From Ailanthus altissimus (lineage: Eukaryota > Streptophyta > Magnoliopsida > Sapindales > Simaroubaceae): a stretch of DNA of 64,000 bases. This document shows positions 1 to 15,500 of the stretch, one piece after another (within the stretch, counting starts at the first letter, position 1; each line of letters opens with the position of its first letter). A model generated the notes under the pieces. The model saw only the letters and a list, made by a program, of their open reading frames with translations. It was not told the origin of the DNA and did no database searches. The stretch covers positions 16,702,501-16,766,500 of the forward strand of contig OX327684.1 of the NCBI GenBank assembly GCA_946807835.1, read 5' to 3'. The position numbers and the translations under genes were made by a program.

Positions 1-513
1 CCTGGATAACCTTTTTATGACAACCCTTCTATCAAAAATTCAGATGAAACACCAAACCTCATAGCTGTTAACAAATGGAAGAATCCCCCTATAATCTACT
101 TTGTGTGTAGTGAGATGATGGAAGCATGTCATCTAGCCTACCACTTCCATTATGTTGGTGTAACTACGGCAGGAAATGACAACTGATTTGGAGCATCTAT
201 CGTGCATAGAACTTGCTAGCATCGCCAAATCCTGAGCTGACCCCATAACCTTATCTTCTTCAGGTGGGGGTGGGGGATTGGCACCTCATACTTTTGGCTT
301 AATTTCAACATTTTTGCCCCTTCACAATCAGATTCTGCAAATTTTCATGCAGGCTTACAAAAATTAAGCATATTTCACCTCAGGTTTTCAAAATTTTGCC
401 AAATGTTGCGAGGCAATTATAGCTCATGCAATAAAACCCCAAATGACCAAGGCAGCATCTCCAAAAGATGAGCAAAATATTTCTACAGAATTGTCATCAG
501 ATCAAAACCCAGG
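1..513 (-). other. 3' UTR / downstream flank of the host gene
   Basis: This lies directly 3' of the stop codon at 516-514. It has no convincing open frame; a 50-codon open stretch on the minus strand at about 130-290 lacks any family resemblance. I did not find a canonical AATAAA signal near the stop, so the cleavage site is undetermined. Confidence 0.4.
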
Positions 514-3500
514 TCAAATATCATTTGAAAGCTGAAGCAGGCCACGGATCTGAAGATATGGATTCTCCAACAATTTTTCATTATTGCTCTGCAGAAAAAC
601 ACAAAGCAGTGATTTAGATACATATAACTTTGTGAGTCAATGAAAATAGATTTCACACAAAAACTTGAAAAAAAAAAAAGAAAAAAATAATCACATAAAA
701 CTAAATAGAGTATGTAGGAAATATTTCACTCTGATCTTTGTGTATTTACACGGGTAGGCCTCCTCTTAGAAAACTTACCAATATAATACTTGCGAACCAT
801 AATACCAAACAAAGATGTTCAATAATAGACAAAACCAGAATACCAAACAAAGAACCTGACCAAGTTTGTGATGGTTTCCAATCACAAATGATCTCAGTTT
901 TAATAATGTGAGATCAAATAAAGCAACGACTATAATCTCTAGCCAGAACAGTACATTTCTTTTGTGGAAATGCTGATAGACACCAAATTCAATTGTCCAA
1001 AGACATGCAAAAATGTTATAAGTAGGAAACATGCATTTATACTCGTATGATGTTAGAATCTGCTCTTCAATGTTCTATAATTGCAATTTGTGTAACATCA
1101 CCCTATATGTTAGATAAGATCGCACCTGCTGAGCCTTAAAAACAAGATTCTGAAGCATGTGTTGGTACTTCTCTGGTTTCTCAGTCATCATTCTCTGCAG
1201 CATCCCATTGTAAAATAAGTTAGCAACATGGAAATGGAACTACACAACCAACAGATAATCACTGGTGGAGGAAAAAGTGGAAAGCATTCTTGCCTTTAGA
1301 AGAAAAGCTGAAGAATAATAAGCCACCCTTGAATCGGTATCATCTAAAAGTTCCCTGCCAAAGTCAAAAGAATATAGATGTCTAACATGTCCCCATGCAG
1401 AGATAAGGCAAATTCATTTAAAGGAACCAAAAAACCATGAACTCACCTGAAAAATTCTTCGCCACCAACTTCTTGGAAAGCAGCAGGATCTGCAGTACAT
1501 TTACCTATTAGAAGCAATAGCAGCGTAGCCCGAATGTCTGATGTAGCACCAGGAAGGTTTCCTCTTCCTTTGCTTCCAACAGCAACACCCAATGAGATAT
1601 TATCTGTTGCTGCACCAGCAAGTTGAATTAATGGCCAATAGAACAAAGCAGCTGGAACACGTGCAACTAATTGCATAGGAACAACAGCCTGTCCTCGGAG
1701 AAGCTGTGCTGCCATTGATGCTGTTTCATATTTTGGAGGACAATTCATATTATTACCCGATCTACTACCAGTCTCCTCAAAAAATTGATCCCAGCGACGG
1801 CTCTCCTGTTGAGAGCCAAGCACAGCAGCATCAACTTTCTTGTTTTCATCTGCAGAACCAAGAACTTTACTCTGATGCATTCCATCTCCAAACGGCATTG
1901 CAGTTGCTGGGTAAACTTTGAGGCATAATTGGGAAAACAGAATTTCACACATCTGTTTGGAATCAGTAAAATGATACAAGTTAGCGAGGTTGGGCATATC
2001 CTTTATGTCATAATATGCAAAAGATAGTGTTAAATAAATCATGGCAATACCACCAAAACAATGTTACTTGAAAATACTTCACCAAAAGTTAGATAACTTC
2101 ATACTGGTTCTAGAAATAAGAGCAGGAAAAGATATTGATATTATAGCCATCTGATCAAGAAAATTTGAGATAAGATATCTATGGGGTACTGATTCATATT
2201 CTGAGATATATCATAGGTCACTTATGATTTAGAGGATATTATTGACATTTAATGGTTCATTAGTTCCACAAACATATACCTTCAAGATGTTGATGCGGTC
2301 TGTTTCATTTATTTGAGCAACCAATGACAAAGCACTACTCATGATACCTATTACAGCATTTGCTTTCTCAAGTCGGCTATTTCCTAGTTCACAACCAACA
2401 TCATTGCCATTTAAGTGTTGCATTTCATTCTCATCCAGTAGAAATTTGCACCGCATAAGAAGCCTCTCTAGAATAAACAGAAATCCCCATCTATTAAGGT
2501 AGTTTTTTGATTTCAAAAGCCCACACATAAGCCAAATGGACAAAGGAACATCTGAAGCAACTGAAGAATCGTGAACACCAGCATGGGCAATTTTACGTTG
2601 CAAGTTTTTGATATTTGACCATACACTTGCTTCCCTTTCCTCACTAATTTCTGCAATAAGCAAATCACCTAACCATATGTACCCATTCTGGCGATAAGCA
2701 ATTCTTTCTGAATGAAGAAGAGAATGTAAAGTAGCCCATGCAAGCTTTGCTTGCATGCTGACACTAGTTTTTTGAGCTGGACCCTCGATGCTTTCAAGAA
2801 ACTTGTAAGTTTTTGTTATCTGTTTCGGATGAGAAAATTCTTTGTCTAAATGAGTGAATGAACTTATTATTGTATCTAATTTCTCCATCATAGTCTCCAG
2901 GAGCTGCGAAAGAAAAACAAAAGCAATTAGAAAGCAGCAGTACTGATAAGAATAAATTTAATCAAGCTTCCACAAAAAAGTACAATTGTATAGTCATGAA
3001 ATTGAGAAGAGATATATTATTTAACATGACAAAGCTAGATAAAAATAACAATTATTGCCAGAGCTTTTTCTTATTTTCTAGATCCCTAGAGTTTTAGCAC
3101 CATATAAAAGAAGCAACGCCAATATATCTAGAACCTGAGAAGGTAAACCAACAGTGAAATAGCACAGTAGGATAACTTTAAACCTAGAATCTCATCAAGT
3201 CAAGTCTTGATAACATTAATTAGTTAGTTATAAAAGACAAGTGAGATCAAGCTTTAACAAGTTCTGCTTTAACAAGTTCAAATCAATTATACGCATATCC
3301 AGTCATTTTTCCAAAGGCAACCTACAACAATTTATAATGAAAGTAGTGAAGTACAAAGGTCCTTGTAGCTTGGTATTGGAATTTGGCCTCATCAGTTTTA
3401 CAAACTATAAATAATCACATACAAGTAATAAAAATGATTGACCCACTATGTTGGTTCAAAAGAGGATCTTGGCAAGCCAAGCAGAGGGGCAGAAAAGAAG

Positions 3501-6500
3501 CAACAATTTATGAATGCATGTTAGAAAGGAAAAAAATTCAAACAAATCAGGTGAAAATCAGAAATTATCACATACTAGTGTGCAAAAACCGCTGTGCCTG
3601 CACAAGTTAAAGCACCAATGAACAAACATAGAACACATGTTTGTCTATTAAATTCTTGGAATTCTACATTGAGTAATTCTCGATAAATCCCTTTCCTCAT
3701 AAACATTAAAAAAACAACGTAGATAACCAAGTCAGCACTCACACAGAGATCTCAGAGGCATTACCATATTCAGCCGTTCCCTATTAGCATATTTAGACAA
3801 TGCAACAGAAATAGATCTTCTCAAGAGCTCCCCAATGCCTTCCACCCCCAGCTTAACAGAGATATAAAAAGCTTCAGGTGCATCTGCAAGAGCAAGTAAG
3901 GCAGCAATAGGCTGAACCTCATCATCACTGTATTCAGAAACTCCAGTAGCTATGCATATTTCATTTATTTGATACAACACATAGTCGAAAAGCACCAAAT
4001 ACAGATTTCGCCCTTCTTCCCTTGATCGAGCCAGTGCATACTGCATTAAGGTGAACAAGAAAGAGAAATACTGTTAATACAGCTAGGATTTCAAACTGAT
4101 TTGGATCTATTTGTAATTAAATATATAACATTACAGCTTTTGAAAAGGAGAGTCATGATAATATTTGGTAAGAGTAACATGCTAGTGAATATGTTTTAAT
4201 GTATTTAAAAAAGATATACAAATTTTAAAAAATGGTTGAATAAGTTTATGACACATTCAAACTCCACCAAACACTCTAAACAATTTTCCATGGTAACCCT
4301 TATTCACAACATGGAGAAGCACTTTAGCAGTTTACCATGTTAGCCCTTATGTTCATATTAAGCCCCCCTTCTGAAATATCTATTTGTTAGGGGTAGCTGC
4401 TTGCCCTTGGTGGGCAATCTTCCCTCTTATATAAAACTAATGATTATCAGTTCAGGGATTTTTGCCTTGTCAACAGTAAAAATGGTCCATTGGATGAGCC
4501 CGGGGATCACACAAGTATCCAGATAGCTAGTGTTCAAGTTTAGTGGACTCCAATCATTCAACAGAATTAGCTTTTTATGAAGTGTTTGCAGATTACTTAG
4601 CCTCTATAATGTATAGGACCAAAGCAGAGAAGGAGGTGAATGTAGAAGGGCAAGAGACGAGGGCAGTCTTGCTTGATACAATAACTGCTGGTTCAGGGAT
4701 ATGATACAGTACTAGATGTCTTCGAGTAATTCATGAGTTTTTTCTTGGGGCAGCTGTTCACAAATAGCATTATGTACTCTGATTATTGTACCCTTATTTC
4801 TTTATCTGCCTTTATTTAAGCTACAATTCAGTCTCCATTCCATGCCAAATTGTATACCTCAAGGAATATGAATTCAATTCCTCCAATCAGGTCAAGCTGG
4901 TCTACAAGAAAACTTGGAGTACTTGAAGCAGCCTTGGTAGGTTCATCAGGAACTTCATAAAGCATGTTTGTTAAAATGCAGATAAGCTTGGAATGAACTA
5001 CTTCTGCCCAAGAATTGTTTCTGCTAGTCTCTAGAAGCGCCTTAATAACCTAGGATGCACACAAAAAATAGATTAAATCTCAAACTAGTAAATATTTTCT
5101 ATACAGTAAAAAATAAATCAAAACAAACAGAAAACTTAGTTGGCTATGTAGAGAAACTATAGCATGCACATACAAAATAAAATATGCCAATTCATGCTCC
5201 AACAAGAATCACGTGATACTAATCCACAAAATTCTGCTTCTCCTGTAGAAGTATGAGAAAACTGTTTCAAGCCGACATTCTGGTTCACCCTTTTGGTCCT
5301 TGTTTCAGTTCCCAACAATGTGATACTAGGGCATTCTCGGATTAAAGTTGCATTTAAAATCTCTTAAAGAAGCAAAACTTCACATTAATGTAGATCCTAA
5401 AGAGCAGTTTCTCAGCAAAACTCTTAGATAAATGCACGTTTTCAGAAGTCTACGCTTGAACATTTTTTAGTCAAATGGCAGAAACAGGATACTTGTGATT
5501 AAAATTATTATTAGGTAGACACCAACATGTTAAATGAAATAATATATATCTTAGAAATTAGCAGAACATAGATTATGATTATCTAGAATACCCAGTGAGA
5601 TTCCTTCATTATAGCTTGAATTTCTCTCATATTAGTTGCAGGATATACGATGACAGAACTGTCAATTTATCACTAAAGAAGTACGCGTCTCACAAGTAGA
5701 TGAGCACAGTTCCTAAGCGGAAGAATCAAGAATTCATTTCATTAATCTGAGGTTGCTTTCATCTTGCAGCCTTTTCACAAAACCTCCATGCCATTGCTGT
5801 CATGCTATCCTCTTTTTATGACACCCTGACTAAATTTTTATTTTTCTTTTCTCTATACAAGATGTCTTTTCCTAATCATGCTCAAATTAAGCGTGTCAAA
5901 GAGAAAAGAAGAAACTAAACAAGAAGCATACAGAACTTTAGCAAATATCATCACCTAAAACTTCTAGTAATCAAATCTACAAGATGTTGCATTTCCATGC
6001 CAAGACAAGAAAGCAGTAACTTTGAGATGGGAAGCAACTCACCCTTATGTCAAGACCATTCAATCGGCTCTTTCGAATTTTGCCCCTGTCACAGACAAAA
6101 TAAAGTAAGCAGCTAAGTGCAGATGCCCAGACAGACTCCTCATTCTCTTCATTCTGCAAAAAAGATTAAAAGGCATGAGATTATAAAGCCAAGAGAACAA
6201 CATTTTTACAAGAAGATTGATAGAAGGTAAATAGGATGTCCACAAGTTACAAAAGAAACATATATATTATAACACCAGTAACAGAAGTAAAATAAAGGGG
6301 AGTTGTAGATTAACAGTCTTATAATGTAAATTAGCATATTAAATGTCATTGTGTTCCTAATTCCTTTCCAAATCTTAATACAAGTCACCAAATCATCTTT
6401 TTTTCTCTTGTAAGCTGCTCGTCACTGGTTGTAAAACAGAATCCTTAATTCAGTTTCTCCATGATGGAATCGTGAGCCAAACTATAAGCTAGTGTGAAGT

Positions 6501-9500
6501 CCCAAATTATATTTCCATAAGAAAAATATAAATTTCCAAAGTGTCAATATCAAAAAATTATCTTTGAAAATTATTATTTCTAATCAAGATTATTTGATTT
6601 TATTAAAAAAGGAAAAGAAAGTGAGCTTAATAATTTCCTGAGGACTGTTAGTACAAATACACATTGTGGAAAACGACTTCTCAGAAACCAGAAGAATGGA
6701 ATAAATGTGTGAACAGCATTGTCTTCAGTAGAATATAACTGAAAACACCACCCCTTTCCTTGGAAATCATCCGAAAGGCATTGGCAGATTGCTTCTCCTT
6801 TAAAACCTCCCAAGCTTCATACTACCTGCTTATACAGCTCATAACTGAAGCAGCAATTGCCAAAATGTTTACATGTAGATGTAGTTTCCATATCTAATTC
6901 ATGCTTTAATCATGTTGACTAACCAGATAGAAAATAATATGAACATATGGTAATTTAATGCTATTATTTCTTAAAATCCACACAAAATTTCCTTGGGTTA
7001 AAGAAAAGTGATTGGGGGGAAAAAGAAGATCACCACAAGATGGAATTGCTTGAAATGCTAACTGAAAAGGGAAGAGCTTATAGCATGGAATAAAGGTTAG
7101 GTCAATAAAGAAAGTATAGATCAGTTATACCTGAACAAGAAGAAGGAGTATCTCATATAGAATGTTTATGAGCCATGACTCAAGATTATCAATAGCTGAG
7201 GAAGTGCCCAACTTCTTAAGAGAATCCATTTTTCTCTTCCCTAGTGTCGTAAGTTGATCTTCAGTTTCAAAAAATGATTCTTGAGGATAATCTTCTTCAA
7301 TTGCAGAAGTATCGTCGGTCATCATAGGCTCCAACAAATGAGCATGGACCCCAAGGTTCAGAATTAAATCAAAAGCACGTACTCTACAAGCTGTTTTTGG
7401 AGAACTGAGCATTTCCTGAAACATAATCCAGAAAAGGAATAAGCTATCAACAAATTCTCACCATAAAGAAACCAATACCCAACTGATGTAGTACCTCAAG
7501 CATTGACAGAGTGAGAGGAGCAGCAGTCCCAGAATCCAATACATACCTATAAAACAATATTTTCACTAACCTTATACTCAAATGGACAATATCAAACAAA
7601 TAAAAATATATGAAATAAATTATCTGATGGACAAATAGAAGAGGCAGATGGTTTAAGATCCATGTTCACTGATCATGTCTGATCTTTTTTCTTCCTTGCC
7701 AAGAAGAAGCAATAACAGCTATCAAGGAAGAACCTTTTGTAAAATCAATATCTTTATGCACAATAAACATGAATTTACTGTCTGGATCATACAAGTTACA
7801 GACTATCCCCAAGCACAATTAGGTTCCAACTCCTTGCAAGACTACAACCCCCAGCAAATCAAAATATTCAAAGGTTCAAGGTCATTGAAATTTACTTGAA
7901 ATATTTAAAAAAAACGATTTCATTCTGTTCGGAACAACTGACTATCCTAATCTCTGAAATATTAACTCTCAGTAAGGTGAAAAGTAACAGACGTCTATTG
8001 TAGAAAAAACGGGTATTATTTAGAACACACAGATATAATATCGAATTTGGACACACTTTGTAATAAAAGAGGATTTTCTAAACATGGAAGCACCCAATGT
8101 GAATCAATATATCACGCTCCAATAGAGCATCATAGAGAACCATCTTCAATAAGCAATAAAAGGTGTAAGGAATTGGAAATATTATAACATGAAACCAGTT
8201 TTACTGAGTTGAAAAGATATCCAGCTGCAAATGAGAATGATATTTAACAATACTGTTATACATATATAACTGGGAATATAAGAAATCAGTGCATCAATCA
8301 ACCAGATACATCATGTCTGACTCTATGCATTTGTTTCAGTATTTCTTAAAGGAGAGAGAGGTAAATTAAACGTATACTACAAAAAGAATGGATCAAAATA
8401 ATTCCAGCAATTAAACAAATAGAAACATACATGTCAATAACAAGTTTGATAAGGACGCTAACGGCCATATCCATTGTTGGCTTTCCATTATTATTGCTTA
8501 ATCTAGATGTTGTCATGACATTAGTATTTGGTGCAGATGTCTCGGAGCAAACTGCAGCAATAACCTCGCATACCTCGGCAGGATTCAACCGCAACGGTTG
8601 TTGTTCACTGATTGACATAAAACCATTTTGATGAAATAAGAAATTATCCAAATGAATAAATTTCTTTATTGACAAGATAAGGTAAAATGAAAGAATTAAA
8701 CTAGGAAGTTTATTAAAACATAAGCAACTGTTCCAAACACATCACTTGCCTCAGCCACTACATTAATACTCTTAACATATTACTCTACCAACTTTAATAC
8801 TCTAAACAAAATAGCAGGTCAACATTAATACTCTACCAACCACATAGAAGTGAAACTTAACTGTTTTAGATTTAAGAACCATAACCAAAATTAGACTTAA
8901 TTTTATCAGAGATAAAAAAGAAATGACCCTTGAAACAGTATAAGATATAATATCAGCCATTGTTTGTCAACCTTTCACATTCGATAACAAAAATAAAAAT
9001 GACATTGTTTCATTAATAAGATCACCATTCAGTCCCAGTTCAAAAGACTGTCCCATGTATGACAATACAGGAAACATAATGTATGGAGAAAGTAAGAGAT
9101 CCTCCAAGATATCAGCACAAGAATGAAAACTATTGTCTCTAACCTCAATCAGTGATTATGTCAATGACATATGAAGCAAAACTGGTTCAGGTGACTATTA
9201 AGTCATTTTATAAGACTAACATATAAATAACTGATAGACCATGTATAACAGATATGAAGAGAATTTGAGAGAAGAATTGGATCTCTTGTTTTCTACCTGT
9301 AGTGACGATATTGGAAAAGCGGTCGAGCACGTGGACGGAATGTGTTCACAGGAGAATCCTCCCTGAAAAACAAGAAGCACAATGGTCAAACAGTGATCTG
9401 TTAAGCTTGTTGACAAAAAACTTGGTTTCCAAATATTCATCATCGAGCTATTTGTATATTCGCAATTTCAGCCATAATTTTAAAGAAAACTTCATAAAAC

Positions 9501-12500
9501 AGCTTCTCATCCAAAATAAGCTAAAATTAACTTAAAGAAGTTCAAAGCCTTAATATTAAGAAAAGATTGTAAAAAGACAATACAAAAATATTGGTTCTTC
9601 CATTTGTGGAAACTTTATCAGCAATATATGCAACACAATAGGAGGACCCTGATTGCCATATCACATAAAATTTACAATTTTAGAAAATATTAAAACTATA
9701 ATGAACAATCATTGAAATTCTCTATATGGTTGTGATGAGCTAGGGTCAAAGAAAATCAACCTCTTGGGGTCCACAATAGAAAGTGCTTGAAGTTCTGTAA
9801 AAGAAGGTTTGCAGGCTAAAGACTTCAAGCTAAAACGATTTTGCTTTGAAAAGAATTGCTGGAATATACAGACAATTAGAAAGCTATAGTTTTAAGGGGT
9901 TATTATTTATAATAAAAATGATTAGAGAAACAAATTGGAATGCAGAAAATGTCAGGTAGGTACATAACCTTTTGTGCTACAATAAAGAAAGAAACCCTGA
10001 ATGTTGTACATAAATGAAGAGAATAAATCACACACTAGATAGCTGACAAAACTCTCTCTCTCCCCCCTCCCTCCCTCCAGGGTCAATAATGCAAATTAAT
10101 GGTACAAATTTCAAACCATTAGATTAATGACTTTCAGTGGCTTTTTCCTCCAAAAAAATACTGTCCATGGCTAAGATGACATCTCACAGGATGAATGCCC
10201 ATTTCGAATAGCAGATGTCAAATATATCAGAACCAATTATTTGAACAAATGGAAGGAAAATAATGATAACTGGACAAAATATGCTAAGCATATCAAACCA
10301 ATAATTTGAGATAATTCGAGAGAGAAGAACATGCCAAATTTGATGAGCTCCAGCTTTAGAGCGCTTAGATGCTGTTACTGCTCTCAAGTGGGAATGAGCA
10401 GAGGCTGAATTAGTTATCGTTGTCACTGAAGAAGGCTGCAGCAATTGATCAAGGTAAGGCATATCATCAGTTCCAACATATTTCCACGGCTGGCCCTTCA
10501 TTTTAGCTTCCATGTCTCCCACAAGGAGAGCAGCAGCGCCAACTTCTAAGAAATTATGTGAACTCATTTCTGGAAGAGTTGCAACACGATCACTGTATTA
10601 AAACACCAGTGTAAGTAATAACGTTAAAATTTGAAGGAAAACATTTTAGTAAATAATACTGTAAATAGTGCCAAAGAAATTTCCAAACTGAGAAATAACC
10701 ACCCAAACTCAAAACATCCTTGCAAAATCAATTACCTATCGGTGGACATGGATGATAACTGGTGTTCATCTAGCCACCGCCATTTTAGAACATCGGTTGC
10801 AATGTAATCAAGATCTTCCATCCCATCGGCTTCTTCAATATTGGATAAATTTGAAACAGATAAAGTTGTAGAATCTTTATTCTCCACAGAGTCTACCACA
10901 TTTGCTGGGATTATTTGGGAATTAAAGGACCTACTCAACAAAGATGATAATGTAGGTAGTGATTGCCTTGATGTAGGGGGAGCTCCAGCGAAAGATGCTG
11001 GTTGGAACGATCGCTTTGGAATATGTTGAACCACAAGGGAACGGACATAAATTAATGACTTTACCAGCGCTCCAGATGCAAAACTAGATACAGGCAAAGA
11101 AGGAGAAGCATTTGCAGCTGCTGTTGATGTCCCAGATTGTGAATTTAGAGATCGTGACCATGGTGACACTTTTCGGTTTAAGCTAATATCACACTCAGAA
11201 ATTGTGTTCAAGCAAAATCGATCTATCTGCAACAAGGTCTCCTCGCTAGGCTTATATCTGCAACAAGAGAAAGAATGATAAACTCCAAAAAACAAAAGAA
11301 ATAAATCTTAAAAAAGTGGAAACTTTATTCACAGGAATTCTATTTCTAATAAGAAACCAATAACTGTATTAGAAAATGCCACCCGGGCATTCCATGCATG
11401 CAAGGAATGTAACAGCCATTGAGAATGCACAAACCTATAATTTCTGGATGCCCACGACAAGATCATCTTCTAAAATCAAGTTCAACGGCCAAAATAAGTA
11501 ATCTATTAATGGGATAATTCATAATTTAAATCAGTATTTTTTTCCCTGAATGCCAAAATAACAAAAGTCAGGGTTCAGCAAGCAGCCATTATACTGCAAT
11601 GTTGATGAAGGGATCTTCTCTTCTATTTTTAGAGATCATTAATCAGAAACTCAAATCTCTACACAGAAGAAGCATCATACCCATCTATACTTTAACAGTC
11701 TTTGTTTTCCATGTTTATATGGAAACCTACACATGAGACGTTCCAAAGTGTTGGAGCTGTATTGCATTTGGATCTATGTACTGTATTATAGTCTGAAATC
11801 ACCATTCCAGAAATGACTAAACTAATATGTAAAATCCAACATGCAAAAAAACCGTGGGTGATGGAATTCAGGATAATTACTTCAAAGCATACAGAGAGTT
11901 TAGGATGCCCTTGGTAGTGCAACCAAAACCACATTCGGATGGGGTCACAAGCACTTTTTCCTCCATTCAATAGTGTCTAGCTTAAATGGACAAAAGTCAC
12001 ATTTTGGGATAAAAAAGAACAGTTGGAAGTACATTAGGAGAGCAATTGACAGAGAGTAGTTGGAAGTATTTTCAGGAAAACCACTTGACAGGTGCATTTG
12101 CAGAAAGCACTTTCTACAAATTCACTCCAAGATTCACCAAGTTCTGATGATATAAACATCAGAGATCAGCAATGCATTGAAATTGCATACTAACTGTTGA
12201 AATGTATATAGTATTTTGTATATATTTATAGTCAATATCATAGAATAGGAAATAGATTGATAACTTTCCAAATAGGACTAATTGACCTTCCAAATAGAAC
12301 ACATAGCTTCATATATAATGATGTATTTTTCTCATTATCAATATACAAGAATTCTTCTACTCTCTATTTCTTCACATAGTATCAGAGCCAACACTTGGCT
12401 TCTAAATTGTTTTCTTCTGGCAACACTGCTTGTCCATTTTCCAACCACCGTGCTCTCTTTTTTTGGTGGTCGTGCCCTCAGAAGGATCTCGCTGGCAAGA

Positions 12501-15500
12501 CCTAAGAAATCATCGTCGAAGCATCACCGAACGCGCCTTCACATCCCGGTAACAATAGCACTTCCCGACGACTGTACCATTCCCCAGCCACCTCCACTGA
12601 CCTCAGAAGGTACCGACGACCAAGTCTGAAGCAATCCAATCCTCACTGACCGTCGGACACGCCTCCACACGCCAGTAACAGCTTTGTTCTCAGGTGAACT
12701 TCAACCACCGATCTACTTCTTTCCAGTGCACGTGCAGTCTTGCCGCTAGTGTCTCGGTTTTCATACATTGACGACGAGCAAAACCATCACCTGACTGCTA
12801 TCACTGTCGCCGAAAAACTACTCCTGGTTGTCATTTGTTTTCTCCTTCCTCCTTCTTTCCGATTTGTGAGCCAATATGACTACTGAGAGATCTAAAACAG
12901 ACAAGCAACCTTCATTCATGACTCTCTCACCGGTGTCGACTATGAGGAATACCATAAATACCAAGCAGCTAAGCAGTCTACCTCTTCTATTGCCTATATT
13001 GCACATACTGGTATTTTTGTCACTTATTTTACTCATTCCTCTTCTTTAGGACCTTGGGTCCTTGATTCTGTTGCCTCTAATCACATTTCTGGTAACCTTC
13101 AATTACTTTCTCATACTTCTACATCTAGGTTATTGCCATCTGTCAACTTAGCTAATGGGTCCACAACTACTACTCAAGCAGTTGGTCGAGCACATCCTCT
13201 TCCTTCCTTACCTTTTAAATTTGTTCTTTATATACCGCATTGTCCTTTTAATCTTATCTCTGTCAGTAAACTTATTCTCTCTTTAAACTGTGCAATCACC
13301 TTTGTTAATGGCTCTGTTCTTATACAGGATCGCAATACGAAAAAGATGATTGGCGTAGGTCGTGAGTCACAGGGGCTCTATCATCCGAGTATTCCTCAAC
13401 CATCTATTGCATGCACTGTCACTGAATCACCAGCACTTCTTCATAATCGTCTAGGACATCCAAATCTGTTAAAGCTTCGAAAAATGGTTCCAGGTCTCTA
13501 TAGTCTATCGTCTTTCAATTGTGAGTCTTGTCAGTTAGGAAAACACTCATTTGGATCGTTTTCAAAGCGTGTCAATAATTAGGCTACATCCCCTTTTGAA
13601 TTAGTTCATTTAAATGTCTAGGGTCCGAGTCAAGTCTCTTCTGTTTTAGGTTTTAAATACTTTGTTACGTTTATTAATGATTATTCACATTGCACTTGGT
13701 TATTTTTAATGAAAGATCACTCTGAATTATTTTCCATCTTTGAATCTTTTTGTGCTGGAATTAAGACACAATTCTCCACTACTATTCTTATATTGCATAG
13801 TGATAATGTACGTGAATATTTTTCTGCTCCTTTTACTAAATTTATATCTTCCCAGGGCATCTTACATCAATCTTTCCTTGTCTATACTCCATAACAAAAT
13901 GGAGTTGTCAAGCGTGAGAATAGACATCTCATTGAAACTGCCCGCACTTTACTTATACATAATAATGTTCCTCTCCGTTTTGGGGCGGATGTTGTTATTA
14001 CTGTTTGTTTTTTGATAAATCGAATGCCCTCCTCTGTGTTACAACATCAAGTCCCTCATTCTGTTCTATATCCTGATCAACCATTGTTTCTTCTTCCGCC
14101 ACGTGTCTTTGACTGCACTTGTTTTGTACATGTCTTCTCTCTTAGTCAAGACAAATTATCCGCTCGGTCCATCAAATGTATTTTTCTTGGCTACTCACGT
14201 CTTCAGAAAGGATATAGGTATTCTCGACACCCGACATCATTTCCTTTCTGTTGATGTCACCTTTTTTGAGTCTTCCCCTTTCTTTTCTTCCTCTGCTTCA
14301 GAAAATATGTCAATCACAGAGGCTCTTACAGTTCCTTATATTATTCCTTTTCCTGAGTTAAACACTGAACCTATTCCTATCCCATAGCATGATCCTTCCA
14401 CCGAAGATTCTCCCTCTTCGGCTCATGATAGTCTTGTTCCTTTTGATTCTGCAAGTGCTGATAATGATACCGCTCCTAAAGCTTTTGAGGTTCCTGTTTA
14501 CTCACTTCCTACTTCAGATTCGTCTCCTACTGAGGTTCTACCACCTACTGACCAATTTCCAATTGTTGTTTATAAAGGTATACGTTCCACTCGCAACTCT
14601 CATCCTACATACAACTTTCTTAGTTATCATTGATTATCTTCCCCATATTATACATTTGTGTCTACTTTATCTTATCATTCTGTTCCTAAAACATTTTGTG
14701 AGGCTCTTTCACACCCTGGCTGGCGTCAAGCAATGGTTGAGGAAATGACTGCTTTGCATACTAATGGTACATGGGAATTGGTTTGGTTACCGCCAGAATA
14801 CTCCGTGTTTGGTTGTCAATGGGTGTACACTGTCAAGGTTGGACCTGATGGTCAAGTGGATAGATTGAAAGCTCGGCTGGTTGCAAAAGGGTGCACTTAG
14901 ACTTATGGGTAGGATTATTATAAGACTTTCTCTCATGTGGCTAAAATGTCATCTGTTCGGTTATTCTTGTCTATGACTGCTATCGTCAATGGCCTTTGCA
15001 CCAACTCGATATCAAAAATGCGTTTCTTCATGGTAAACTTCAGGAAGAAATATATATATAAAGCAACCACCTGGATTTGTTGCTCAAGGGGAGTCTGGTT
15101 TAATGTGTAAACTTCGTCGCTCCTTATATAGTTTGAAACAATCTCCTCGTGCATGGTTTGGCCATTTAAGTACTGTTATCCAGGTGTTTGGCATGATTCG
15201 AAGTAAGTCAGATTATTCTATTTTCTATCGACATACACTACAAGGCCAATGTATATATCTGGTAGTCTACGTTGATGATATAGTCATTATAGGAGATGAT
15301 CTGGACGGTATTAAGCAATTAAAGAATCACTTGTTCCGACATTTTCTGACTAAAGATTTGGAATTGCTTAGATATTTTCTTAGTATAGAGGTTGCTCAAT
15401 CTACGTCTGGAATTGTTATCTCTAAAAAAAAATATGCGCTGAATATTCTAGAGGAAAAAGGGATGTCAAACTGCAAACCTATAGATTCTCCTATGGATCT

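Noticed and set aside
130..290. 50-codon open stretch on the minus strand downstream of the host stop
   Set aside because: It is not joined to the last exon by any splice site I can justify, so it is treated as 3' UTR.
1706..1948. Plus- and minus-strand small frames over exon 14
   Set aside because: They overlap a well-supported coding exon in other frames and have no splice logic or family resemblance of their own.
3383..3610. 75-codon plus-strand frame
   Set aside because: It lies in an intron of the host gene and has no recognisable domain.
12420..12840. GC-richer stretch in the intronic copia element that might be captured host DNA
   Set aside because: Its position directly after the primer site suits an ordinary copia leader, and no host-like frame is present.
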